In this document: positions 8,422 through 16,289 of the stretch, piece after piece | Position numbering within the stretch: the stretch's first letter is position 1 | How the letters are laid out: each line of letters starts with the position of its first letter | From: Bacillus sp. Y1 | GTDB taxonomy: Bacteria; Bacillota; Bacilli; Bacillales; Cytobacillaceae | DNA: 64,000 nt | NCBI RefSeq assembly: GCF_003586445.1 | Contig: NZ_CP030028.1 | Coordinates: 2,308,501 to 2,372,500, forward strand | Direction of reading: 5' to 3' | Notes under the pieces: generated by a model | Databases searched by the model: none | What the model was told of the DNA's origin: nothing | What the model saw: only the letters and a program-made list of their open reading frames with translations | Made by a program: the position numbers and the translations under genes

Positions 8422-8915
8422 ATTTGATTTTGTGTTATTGCAAACATCGAGGAAAATAGAAATTATATAGTCTAAAAAACATTCCTACGTAAAAATGAAG
8501 TGACCTCAAAAGACTGGGTTAGGGAAAATTACTATAAGTTACTGCAGGTTACTGCGGAAAATCTATTGGTGAAAAAGCGAGGTACTCCTACTTTTAAAAA
8601 TAAAACATTTCCAGATGGTTTGCAGGTTGAACCTAATGAAAGAGCAGAAAATATAAAAGGCTTTTTAAACTTTTGGAAAAAACAAATGTTATGTCAATTT
8701 AATGTTAAGAGAAATTTATGAGAGGCATAAAATTAATAGAGTTGCCTCTCTATATTAAATAAATAGGATCTAACGCAATAGATCAGCAACGTAGGATAAG
8801 GGATTCCCCGTATAAGGATTGAAATGATTATGTATATAAAAAAGGATCGATAAAGCATGGTTATCTTGCTCATCAATCCTTTTTATATGTTACGGGGGAT
8901 CTAATATAAAAAAGT
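8422..8915. other. Low-information intergenic stretch with a possible gene fragment
   Basis: A 73-codon frame (8500-8721, GTG start, no ribosome site) contains a plausible coding-like segment around FPDGLQVEPNERAENIKGFL but no recognisable family; it may be a gene fragment. The 3' part holds the terminator of the HTH/DUF2975 pair. Nothing else is visible. Confidence 0.3.
8838..8885 (-). terminator. Terminator of the HTH/DUF2975 pair, probably bidirectional
   Basis: AAAAAAGGATCGAT pairs with ATCAATCCTTTTTAT with one mismatch. The A-run on one side and the T-run on the other would let it work in both directions. Confidence 0.7.
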
Positions 8916-9140
8916 CTACGATTCTTGTTTCTCCTCATCACTTCTATATTCCAAAATATCTCCAGGCTGACAATCCAAAGCCTTACAAATTGCCTCTAAA
9001 GTGGATAATCGAATCGCCTTTGCTTTTCCATTTTTCAAGATCGAAAGGTTCGCCATCGTGATTCCCACCTTCTCTGAAAGCTCCGTTACGCTCATTTTCC
9101 GCTTCGCCAACATCACGTCAATATTGATTATAATCGCCAT
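8916..9140 (-). CDS. Small HTH (Cro/CI-type) regulator, YozG-like
   Basis: A 74-residue single-domain DNA-binding protein. The helix-turn-helix spans about residues 17-55 (MSVTELSEKVGITMANLSIL, then the third helix region LSTLEAICKALDCQPGDILEY). The pattern PGDILEY is typical of the HTH_26/YozG group. It is translated nine bases after the DUF2975 membrane protein on the same strand, a pairing seen often in Bacilli (YoaS-YozG), where the regulator probably controls the pair. GAGGTGAGAAC precedes the ATG. Confidence 0.88.
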   Translation of the reverse strand: MAIIINIDVMLAKRKMSVTELSEKVGITMANLSILKNGKAKAIRLSTLEAICKALDCQPGDILEYRSDEEKQES

Positions 9141-9149
9141 GTTCTCACC

Positions 9150-9626
9150 TCAGACCGTTAAGTCATTTTCTGATTTGATATCAATTGCTTCTTTTAATAG
9201 TCGTTGGAGAACCGCAGCAAAGACGGCGATGACCAGTGAAGCAAAAACAGGAACCATTCCGACGATAACAAGACCTGGTGCATCGTCTAGTTCAGCTACC
9301 ATAAATACAAATGGCAGAACGACCACATATAACCCACTGAAGGTCAGGGCACAGAATTTAATCTTCTGTAGAGCTTTCACAGACAACTCAGAGAAAGCTT
9401 CGTTTTTGTCAATATAGTTCAAAAGCTTAAACGCCTGATACAATGCACCGAAAAATGGGATTACAGATACATACATTCCTATAACAATGGGATACAAGAT
9501 GTGGTCATAACTTGGATTGAAGGGATGCTGGGGTAACCAAGTTAACCCAAAGATCCCTAATGCTAGAACGGGAATTGCAATAAAAACAAGTGCCATTCGT
9601 AAAAATAATGTGGATCCTCGTTTCAT
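9150..9626 (-). CDS. DUF2975 membrane protein, YoaS-like
   Basis: A 158-residue integral membrane protein of the DUF2975 family with four hydrophobic segments (about residues 9-28, 44-63, 87-108 and 116-140). Function is unknown. It forms a two-gene operon with the small HTH regulator behind it. The start is ATG 9626 with GAGGTG six bases upstream; an in-frame GTG at 9635 sits inside that ribosome site. A TATAAT-rich stretch at 9650-9680 likely contains the promoter. Confidence 0.85.
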   Translation of the reverse strand: MKRGSTLFLRMALVFIAIPVLALGIFGLTWLPQHPFNPSYDHILYPIVIGMYVSVIPFFGALYQAFKLLNYIDKNEAFSELSVKALQKIKFCALTFSGLYVVVLPFVFMVAELDDAPGLVIVGMVPVFASLVIAVFAAVLQRLLKEAIDIKSENDLTV

Positions 9627-9749
9627 TAAAAACACCTCACTAATAAATTATATATTGATTCTAATATATAATTTATCGTTTTACAATAAGTAATTGTTGT
9701 TTTTATATTTTTTTGCTTCAACCATGAGAAATAAAAGTAAGAACCATAC

Positions 9750-9784
9750 AAAGGGTGTCCAAAAACGGACCACCCTTTCTTTTA
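9750..9784 (+). terminator. Hairpin terminator or attenuator ahead of the 81-aa gene
   Basis: AAAGGGTG pairs with CACCCTTT, extended by TCC/GGA, with TCTTTTAT after. No plus-strand gene lies directly upstream, so it either stops read-through or acts as a leader attenuator for the gene at 9822. Confidence 0.5.
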
Positions 9785-9821
9785 TACTACGAATATAGGA
9801 AATAAGAAGAGGAGAGAGCGT

Positions 9822-10067
9822 ATGAACCAACAGCAGGCGAAGAGTGCCATTGGAGTATTATTGGAGTTGTTTTACTCCGATCGAAAAAATCAGGAACTCG
9901 CGATTTTAACGATGGAACATTACATCGACGATTTGAAGATGTTAAAGGATGTTCGAACGGTCGCTAGGGAAATCGAGAATCAGCAAGGCTTCTCGTTGCT
10001 AGCACCGATGAAGTGGTTTGATATGAAAGCAGCTGAGCAAATTGAGGACTTGCTTAAAGGGCGGTAA
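9822..10067 (+). CDS. Small helical hypothetical protein
   Basis: An 81-residue, mostly helical, charged cytoplasmic protein. It begins MNQQQAKSAIGVLLELFYSD and ends EQIEDLLKGR. I do not recognise a family. A strong AGAGGAGAGAG ribosome site supports the ATG. It precedes two lipoprotein genes on the same strand by about 80 bp, so it may share their transcript, but no functional link can be read. Confidence 0.65.
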   Translation: MNQQQAKSAIGVLLELFYSDRKNQELAILTMEHYIDDLKMLKDVRTVAREIENQQGFSLLAPMKWFDMKAAEQIEDLLKGR

Positions 10068-10145
10068 TCTCTAGCTCGTGAGTTGAAACCTGTTCCGTTG
10101 CAAGCATTACAGGGAATGAAAAAATAAAATTTGAGGTGGGTTATG

Positions 10146-10913
10146 ATGAAAAAATGGTTGAGTGTATATCTAGTAGTGGTCCTAATCACTTTTCTTGCAG
10201 CATGCGGAAGTGAGGAGTTAGCGGGAGATACCCATTCTTCGGAAGATACCGAAGAACAAGCCACATCTAAACAAAGTGAAACAGAAGAAGTTCAAGAGGA
10301 GCCAAAGCTTGAAATTGTCCAATCGACTGGAGCCGCATGGAAGGATTCCATTGATACCGTTTGGGTGCATTCCTCTGCGATCTTTGAAAATACGGGCGAT
10401 GTGCCAATCACGATTGGAGAAACGCAAATGAATTTCAAAGATCAAGAGGGAGGCATTTTAGGAACTTCTCCAATGATCTATTCTGTCCCAAGCGTGGTGG
10501 GTCCGGGAGAACAAGCTTATATCTCCGAAACAACCATTCTCGAAGGGATAACAGACCCAGCCCTTTATGGAGAAACCTCTTATAATTACTCTTTTGATCC
10601 AACAGAAGAGAGTCCTAATTTACTAGAAGTGTCAGGGACGAAAGGGATTCCTTCCACAGATGACTATTCCACTCCGTATACTGTAACGGGAGTAGTGAAA
10701 AACACCACAGAAGAATTACAAGATGACATCCGAATTTCTGCAGCGTTATTTGATGAAAGTGGAACCTTACTTGGTGTGTTAAATGGGAGTGTAGATGTGG
10801 GTGTTAACCCAGGAAGCGAAGCGGGATTCGAATTAAACTATCCAGAAGTACCGAGAGAAATTGCGGGCAAAGTCAAAACCATTGATGTGAAGGCCTATGG
10901 TTGGACTTGGTAA
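10146..10913 (+). CDS. Lipoprotein with FxLYD-like domains
   Basis: A 255-residue predicted lipoprotein. The signal ends in the lipobox LAAC (cysteine about residue 20), followed by an acidic, serine/threonine-rich linker (about 25-55). Two immunoglobulin-like repeats follow, each with an asparagine-centred strand (FENTGDVPITIG; GVVKNTTEELQDDIRISAAL), as in FxLYD proteins, which are surface-exposed and of unknown ligand. I chose ATG 10146 because GAGGTGG lies six bases upstream; ATG 10143 is also possible. The stop overlaps the leader of the next lipoprotein gene, so the two are probably co-transcribed. Confidence 0.75.
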   Translation: MKKWLSVYLVVVLITFLAACGSEELAGDTHSSEDTEEQATSKQSETEEVQEEPKLEIVQSTGAAWKDSIDTVWVHSSAIFENTGDVPITIGETQMNFKDQEGGILGTSPMIYSVPSVVGPGEQAYISETTILEGITDPALYGETSYNYSFDPTEESPNLLEVSGTKGIPSTDDYSTPYTVTGVVKNTTEELQDDIRISAALFDESGTLLGVLNGSVDVGVNPGSEAGFELNYPEVPREIAGKVKTIDVKAYGWTW

Positions 10914-10938
10914 TCTACAAAAAACAGGGGGAAGAAAA

Positions 10939-11562
10939 ATGGAAAAATTATTGCTAATGATGACGGTTCTTATTTTTACTCTTTTATCAGGGTGTTCTTC
11001 ATCGGACACATCGAATGCAGCTGACAAAGACAACACAGAGGAAACGGATCAAGAACCAACCAATGAAGGGGTGGAAGTAGACAAAGGATTGCTCAACGTA
11101 GAAGTCACTCTTCCCGCCTCTATGTTTGAAGGAGAAGATGTGGACGCGACCATTGCTGAAGTAGAAAAGGAAGGCGTTGAGGCGACGAAGAACGAAGACG
11201 GTTCCGTAACGTATAAAATGTCCAAATCCAAACATAAAGAAATGCTGAAGGAGTTAGAAACAGGAATCATCGAGTCCATTGAGGACATGAAAAACAATGA
11301 AGACTTTGTTTCGATTCAAGAGATCACTTACAATAAGTCCTTTTCAGAGTTTACGATGGTGGTAGATAAAACAATCTATGAAAACAGCATGGATAGCTTT
11401 GTTATATTTGGTCTTGGGTTATCCGGGATGTATTACCAGTTATTTAATGGAGCTGGTGAGGAGGATTTTCGAGTGAAAATCATGGTCAAGGACCAAGCAA
11501 CAGACGAGGTCTTTGAAGAAGTGGTTTATCCGGATGCTTTGGAGGAAGAAGAAACTCAGTGA
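10939..11562 (+). CDS. Lipoprotein of unknown function
   Basis: A 207-residue predicted lipoprotein. Signal MEKLLLMMTVLIFTLLSGC ends at the lipobox cysteine (residue 19). An acidic linker (SSSDTSNAADKDNTEET) follows, then a globular domain rich in glutamate and lysine whose centre resembles an alpha/beta fold (VEVTLPASMFEGEDVDATIAE). No family name is recognised with confidence. The open frame extends 14 codons upstream, but CAGGGGGAAGA directly precedes ATG 10939, which also gives a proper signal peptide. Confidence 0.75.
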   Translation: MEKLLLMMTVLIFTLLSGCSSSDTSNAADKDNTEETDQEPTNEGVEVDKGLLNVEVTLPASMFEGEDVDATIAEVEKEGVEATKNEDGSVTYKMSKSKHKEMLKELETGIIESIEDMKNNEDFVSIQEITYNKSFSEFTMVVDKTIYENSMDSFVIFGLGLSGMYYQLFNGAGEEDFRVKIMVKDQATDEVFEEVVYPDALEEEETQ

Positions 11563-11603
11563 TTCTGAAGTAATGAATTGGGAGCTTTTTATAAAAGTAA
11601 AAT

Positions 11604-11675
11604 AGGGACCAACCTGCTTGCACCATTCTTATTCACTCCGTAAGAAAGAGAGCAGGTGAACGTCCCTCTTATTTT
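11604..11675 (+). terminator. Long-stem terminator after the lipoprotein genes
   Basis: AGGGAC and CCTGCT on the left arm pair with AGCAGG and GTCCCT on the right, forming a long interrupted hairpin followed by CTTATTTTCC. The large loop makes it less certain than the others. Confidence 0.5.
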
Positions 11676-11750
11676 CCAGTATGAACCATATTCATTATGG
11701 TATCCTAGATACTGTGGGTAAAAAATTGATTATGTTGGTAGGGAGATTAC

Positions 11751-12749
11751 GTGTACGTTCTAAGAGGTAAGAAAAAAGCAGAGAAATTAGAGGCAGTCAC
11801 TTTTACGGAGTTAGGGATGCAGGAAAGTGATCTCGAAGAAATACTAAAAAATAGTATCGATATGATCTGTGATGAGGAAGAATCCATGCTGATTGTGGGC
11901 CAACAAGTGAAGAATGTAAAGAACGGCAGAAGTGACTTAACAGCCATTGATAATAACGGAAATATCGTGTTAATAGAGATCAAGCGGGACCGTAAAGACA
12001 TTGAAGGTCGGAAAGAGGCCTTCGAATTCCAGGCTATCCGCTATGCAGCCAGTTATGCGACCATTGAGAGTCCTGATGATCTGGTGAAAAAAGTCTACGC
12101 ACCCTACATAGAAAAATATCGAAGTGAATTTGAACTCAGTGAGTTAACTTCCTTTGAGCTAGGCATCCGAAAATTAAATGAGTTCTTAAGAGTCAACGAG
12201 GCGGAGAAGAGTTTTAATAAAAAGCAAAAGATCTTATTAGTGGCTTCAGACTTTGATGAACAAACACTTTCTGCTGTCTCTTGGTTAAATAGTAATCAAG
12301 TGGATATGAGCTGTTATAAGCTGATCCCTTATAAGGTAAAAGATGACATTTATTTGCTGAAAGAGAAAGTGTTACCGGTTACTAATTATGAAGATTATTA
12401 TGTGAACCTGATAGACAAATCATTAGCTGTTTCTATAAAGAGGAACAAAGGCGGTACACGAAGGACTCTACCGAAGATTGATGCCATGCTTGAGTGGGGA
12501 GTGGTAAAAGAAGGAGACGTCATTGTTGCCAAGGATCGGGGCAATGAAGGCGTACTTATGGCTAATGGGAACATTATGTTGAATGAAGAGGAAAAATCGA
12601 TGCAGGCATGGTTGAAGGAGATATACGGATGGTCTAGTGTTCAAACGTATGTTTTTGCCATCCATAAAGAAAGCGGAAAGTCTCTATCGCAGATTCGCGA
12701 GGAATATATGGCCCGGAAAGCAGTAGAGGCGAGTGAGGATTCATTTTGA
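11751..12749 (+). CDS. PD-(D/E)XK nuclease-like protein (NucS/DUF91-type) with C-terminal RAMA-like domain
   Basis: A 332-residue protein. The N-terminal half carries a restriction-like core: RSDLTAIDNNGNIVLIEIKRD (about residues 60-80) gives the D-x(n)-E-x-K triad of PD-(D/E)XK nucleases, in the style of DUF91/NucS proteins. The C-terminal part (about residues 245-320, LEWGVVKEGDVIVAKDRGNE followed later by YGWSSVQTYVF) resembles RAMA/DUF4357 domains, which occur with restriction and modification enzymes. The start is GTG with GTAGGGAGA upstream. With its two neighbours it may form a small nucleic-acid-processing or defence unit; the substrate is not predictable. Confidence 0.72.
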   Translation: MYVLRGKKKAEKLEAVTFTELGMQESDLEEILKNSIDMICDEEESMLIVGQQVKNVKNGRSDLTAIDNNGNIVLIEIKRDRKDIEGRKEAFEFQAIRYAASYATIESPDDLVKKVYAPYIEKYRSEFELSELTSFELGIRKLNEFLRVNEAEKSFNKKQKILLVASDFDEQTLSAVSWLNSNQVDMSCYKLIPYKVKDDIYLLKEKVLPVTNYEDYYVNLIDKSLAVSIKRNKGGTRRTLPKIDAMLEWGVVKEGDVIVAKDRGNEGVLMANGNIMLNEEEKSMQAWLKEIYGWSSVQTYVFAIHKESGKSLSQIREEYMARKAVEASEDSF

Positions 12750-12766
12750 TTTTGCAATAAGGATAA

Positions 12767-13234
12767 ATGCGAAAGAGAGTTGATTACGAATTGAATACAC
12801 AAGTAACGACAAAATTTAAAATACTTACATCCGCTAATGAGGTATTTGAAGCGATCGTTGACCCTGTGAAAATAGGGAACTACTGGTTCTCTTCCAGTTC
12901 GGAAAGATGGGAACAAGGAAAAAAGATTACCTTGAGATATGATGAGTATGAAGCAGAAGGGGTTATTAAGGTAGTAGAAATCGTGGAAGGGAAGAAAATC
13001 GTCTATTCTTGGGGAGAAGAGCACGGAGAAGTAACGACGGTTACCATAGTATTAAAAGAGTTGGATCAATCGACAACCATCATTGAAATAACCGAATCCG
13101 GCTTTAAAGAAGAAGACCCTGATTTAGTAGCCAAATTGCTGGGACAAAAAGAGGGTTGGGTCTATATGTTGTCCTGTTTAAAGGCTTATTTGGAAAATGG
13201 GGTAAATAATTTGAGAGCTTCGTTAATTCATTAA
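12767..13234 (+). CDS. SRPBCC (AHSA1/START-like) protein
   Basis: A 155-residue protein of the SRPBCC ligand-binding superfamily, subgroup related to activators of Hsp90 ATPase (AHSA1). Visible signatures are the N-terminal VFEAIVDPVKIGNYWF, the middle GKKIVYSW and the C-terminal helix KEGWVYMLSCLKAYLENG. Such proteins bind small hydrophobic ligands in a helix-grip fold; the ligand is unknown. It begins 17 bases after the nuclease-like gene. The ATG at 12767 has only GGATAA in front, so a start a few codons downstream is possible. Confidence 0.78.
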   Translation: MRKRVDYELNTQVTTKFKILTSANEVFEAIVDPVKIGNYWFSSSSERWEQGKKITLRYDEYEAEGVIKVVEIVEGKKIVYSWGEEHGEVTTVTIVLKELDQSTTIIEITESGFKEEDPDLVAKLLGQKEGWVYMLSCLKAYLENGVNNLRASLIH

Positions 13235-13319
13235 CTAGTTATTATTACCATAGAACTGGTTTAAGCAAATCCTGATAAAACTATAAAATACATTATTGTT
13301 AAAAATGGGGAGAAACATG

Positions 13320-14711
13320 ATGAAATCACTAAAACGAATGTTGTATGAATTAACGATGGATAAAGAATTTGTCGCCTTAAAATTCCTAATTGACCGTCCG
13401 AATGTGTTCCATGTCGTTGGGGCTACCCATTTAGAAACGTGGCATTCACGGTTCTTAACCTGGCTGCTGGATCCGACCGAAAGACATATGCTTGGGTATT
13501 ATCCGTTTCAAAGATTCTTAATGGCCGTGGCCGAATCAGCTGATGAAAATTTAGATGATATTACGGATCTCGCCATGCTAAATGTGAATCAATTTAGAAA
13601 TCCAGAAGTCATAGCTGAAAAGGATATTAACAAACTGGATATTGATGAACAGGAAAACCTCGAGGAATCTGAAAAGAATGACGACAAAGGAAGACTGGAT
13701 GTTTTCTTTAAGGTAAAGATCGTCGATGAAAAAGACCCTAGCCAGGAAAAAAGATTAATCCTAGCAGTCGAGCAAAAGGTTTACGCAAGAGTGGACGTGA
13801 ATCAATGCAACAAATACTTAAGAAAATTCGAAGAAAAATTCAAAGACGAAACGTTCCTGCTGGTCGGCTTAGTACCAAAAAGCCAAATCAAAGAATCCAA
13901 TGAAGCAACGTTTGGCAGCTCCAAATGGAATGGAATCGATTATCAGCAATTAGTAGACATCGTTCTCATGCCTTGCCTAGAAAACCCAGATTTAAGCCTT
14001 TACGCCAAACCGATCATTCAGCAGTACGTAGATGCCTTACGTATGCCTTATAAAGGAAAACGTGAAAAACTGGCGACGATTGAAGAAGAACGCATCCTCG
14101 TTCGCTCGATTTATGACCGCTTTGAAGATGTGTTTAAAGCCATTACGAACATATCAAATGAAGACGACAGTGAAGAAAGAAACTATGTGAACACGGTCGT
14201 GAACGAAACCTATGGGGAAGTATTTAGAACGATCAAATGGATTCTGAATGAGGAAAACGATGTAGAGGAGTTATGGAATTTCTCGATACCATTCCAAAGA
14301 ACCATACATAAAAGATGGGACGAGCTTCATATTGTCATTAATCATAAGAACGAAGAAACCATTATTGAAGGAAAAACAGTGGCGGAACTTTGGAAAAAGA
14401 CGTTGCAGTGGATCGAAGAGAAGCAACTTCCTCTTCATCAGCTGGTCGAAGAAGGATTTATTCTTGGTGGCGGTGACAGAGGAAACCGTTATGCCATTGC
14501 GTTGCAGCCGATTCATAAAAATAGGAAGAAGTTTGCCTCGGTGCATACTTATGAATCTATGATTACTGGGGAGACTTACTTCATGGAGACGAAGATTAAT
14601 CCTCATAGTGGGATGTTGACGATTGCTAAACTCCTAAAGAACCTAGGTGTAGAGGTGGAAACACCGCTGTTAGGGAACGGACAAGTAAGTTCTCCTTTGG
14701 AGATTTTTTAA
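13320..14711 (+). CDS. PD-(D/E)XK nuclease-family protein (PDDEXK_4 type)
   Basis: A 463-residue protein. HSRFLTWLLDP (about residues 38-48) followed by GRLDVFF and LAVEQKVYARVDVNQ (about 120-160) is the arrangement of the PDDEXK_4 group: a conserved E/D, then D, then E-x-K. The C-terminal third is a separate alpha/beta region of unknown role. Proteins like this are common in defence islands and the next genes are a phosphorothioation cluster, so a restriction-type function is plausible but unproven. ATG 13320 has GGGGAG seven bases upstream; ATG 13317 is an alternative. Confidence 0.72.
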   Translation: MKSLKRMLYELTMDKEFVALKFLIDRPNVFHVVGATHLETWHSRFLTWLLDPTERHMLGYYPFQRFLMAVAESADENLDDITDLAMLNVNQFRNPEVIAEKDINKLDIDEQENLEESEKNDDKGRLDVFFKVKIVDEKDPSQEKRLILAVEQKVYARVDVNQCNKYLRKFEEKFKDETFLLVGLVPKSQIKESNEATFGSSKWNGIDYQQLVDIVLMPCLENPDLSLYAKPIIQQYVDALRMPYKGKREKLATIEEERILVRSIYDRFEDVFKAITNISNEDDSEERNYVNTVVNETYGEVFRTIKWILNEENDVEELWNFSIPFQRTIHKRWDELHIVINHKNEETIIEGKTVAELWKKTLQWIEEKQLPLHQLVEEGFILGGGDRGNRYAIALQPIHKNRKKFASVHTYESMITGETYFMETKINPHSGMLTIAKLLKNLGVEVETPLLGNGQVSSPLEIF

Positions 14712-14786
14712 TTGATATCTAGTTTTACGAGATATCATAGTATAAACAAAGGAAAGGAAACCTGTATTGAAGGTTTCCTTTTTCTT

Positions 14787-15905
14787 TTACAAACTATTAA
14801 AGAGTTCCAAATCGTTTAATTCGCTAGTAGGGGAGAGGGAAATTCTAATTGTCGAACGAAGTTCTCCCATTGACAGGCCAATTGCTTGTAATACATGGCT
14901 TGGCTTACTTGAACTACATGCTGAACCCGTTGATACTGCGATAACGGGAGCTAACTGTTTGACTAATATCTCATTATTTAATCCAATGAACTTGATACTT
15001 AATAAACCAGGAATCTTATTTGTAGAATCATTGTTGAAACTGATGTTTGTTCCAAATTTTTCTAATAATATCTCAGTTAGTATTTGCTCTAGATTAACTA
15101 ATTTTTTAATGTTATTCTCTAAATTTAATTCTGCAATCTCAGCTGCTTTTCCCATACCAACAATGTTATGAACAGCAAGCGTTCCATTTCTAAGACCATT
15201 TTCTTGTCCACCACCGTGGAGGAGAGGTGTTATTTTTGTAGGAATACCATATTGGTCATTCTTTATAAATACAGCACCAGTCCCTTTTGGACCATGAAAT
15301 TTATGAGCAGAGCAAGATAGAAAAGTGATACCTGGATAGTTCTCTAGTTTAAAATCTATTTTACTTACTGCTTGAGTTGCATCTGTATGGAAAAATACGT
15401 CTTTCTCATGACATAAATCCGAAATTCTTTTAATGTCATTTAAAGAACCAACTTCATTATTTGCCCACATGATAGTAACAAGTATCGTTTCGGGAGTAAT
15501 AGATGCTTCTAAGTCCTCAATAGAAATCCTTCCAAACTGATCAACCTCTAAATAAGTAACACGAAATCCTTTTGTTTCAAGATATTGACAAACCTCTAAA
15601 ATTGAAGGGTGCTCAACTTTAGAAGTGATTATATGTTTCCCTTTTTGTTCGTAAGCATCCGCCACACCTTTAAGTATCATGTTGTTACTTTCAGTTGACC
15701 CACTAGTAAAGTAGATTTCATCACTTGAAGAACCTAGCAATTTTGAGACATTAATTCGAGCTGTTTTAACGGCAGTCAATGCATTTGTAGCAAGACTATA
15801 ATATTTACTTGAGGGATTACCAAACTCCTCCATTAAAAAGGGGAGCATGGCATCCTTAACCTCAGGGAGAATTGCAGTTGTTGCACTATTATCTAGATAG
15901 AGCAT
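14787..15905 (-). CDS. dndA: Cysteine desulfurase DndA (IscS-like)
   Basis: A 372-residue class V aminotransferase-fold enzyme that takes sulfur from L-cysteine as an enzyme-bound persulfide. The PLP lysine is K202 in SCSAHKFHGPKG, and HTDATQ is the cofactor-contacting stretch. The active-site cysteine is C330 in STGSACSSSKPSHVL. In phosphorothioation systems DndA (or an IscS substitute) supplies sulfur and builds the iron-sulfur cluster of DndC. It is the last gene of the dndBCDEA operon, 15 bp after dndE. The length is normal and all key residues are intact. Confidence 0.9.
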   Translation of the reverse strand: MLYLDNSATTAILPEVKDAMLPFLMEEFGNPSSKYYSLATNALTAVKTARINVSKLLGSSSDEIYFTSGSTESNNMILKGVADAYEQKGKHIITSKVEHPSILEVCQYLETKGFRVTYLEVDQFGRISIEDLEASITPETILVTIMWANNEVGSLNDIKRISDLCHEKDVFFHTDATQAVSKIDFKLENYPGITFLSCSAHKFHGPKGTGAVFIKNDQYGIPTKITPLLHGGGQENGLRNGTLAVHNIVGMGKAAEIAELNLENNIKKLVNLEQILTEILLEKFGTNISFNNDSTNKIPGLLSIKFIGLNNEILVKQLAPVIAVSTGSACSSSKPSHVLQAIGLSMGELRSTIRISLSPTSELNDLELFNSL

Positions 15906-15920
15906 ATAACTCAGCTCCTA

Positions 15921-16289
15921 TTAGTTCATTTTTAGTAAGTTTATTAATAGCTTTTCATAGTTACCGGCATGTTTATATTCATTTTCAAGGAGTTGAATTC
16001 CTCTGTCTAAGTGTGCATTAAATAAGTCTGGAAAATATTCTTCTTCAGGGACATTACGCTTTGAATGTTGTCTAATCATAGCTTTATAGACATAATCATT
16101 ATCTCCAGTAAGTGCATTTCGATGAATATCAACACCAGCTTTATTGTCTACCGGATTTGGAACAGAAGGATCTTTAAGTGACAATGAAATAGCAAGCCTT
16201 GCTAGTATGTTCCATGTTAGACCAGTAGAGTTTTGAAGAAAGGCTAGTTTTTCTCCCGTTTGTTTAGAAGTTTTTAATCTAAAGTTCAT
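15921..16289 (-). CDS. dndE: DNA sulfur modification protein DndE
   Basis: A 122-residue DndE (DUF1832) protein. In the studied systems it forms tetramers and binds nicked double-stranded DNA during phosphorothioation. The N-terminal FRLKTSKQTGEKLAFLQNST with a ribbon-helix-like look, and the later DRGIQLLENEYK, are family-typical. It overlaps the end of dndD by four bases (ATGA), so the two are translationally coupled. A second, divergent DndE-like protein lies at 30094-30465. Confidence 0.88.
   Translation of the reverse strand: MNFRLKTSKQTGEKLAFLQNSTGLTWNILARLAISLSLKDPSVPNPVDNKAGVDIHRNALTGDNDYVYKAMIRQHSKRNVPEEEYFPDLFNAHLDRGIQLLENEYKHAGNYEKLLINLLKMN

Noticed and set aside
12641..13024. 127-codon minus-strand frame
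   Set aside because: It is a shadow of the SRPBCC and nuclease genes, with aromatic-rich, non-protein-like composition.
14767..15171. 134-codon open frame on the plus strand, antisense to dndA
   Set aside because: It lies wholly inside the clear cysteine desulfurase gene, lacks a ribosome site and has no coding-like sequence.
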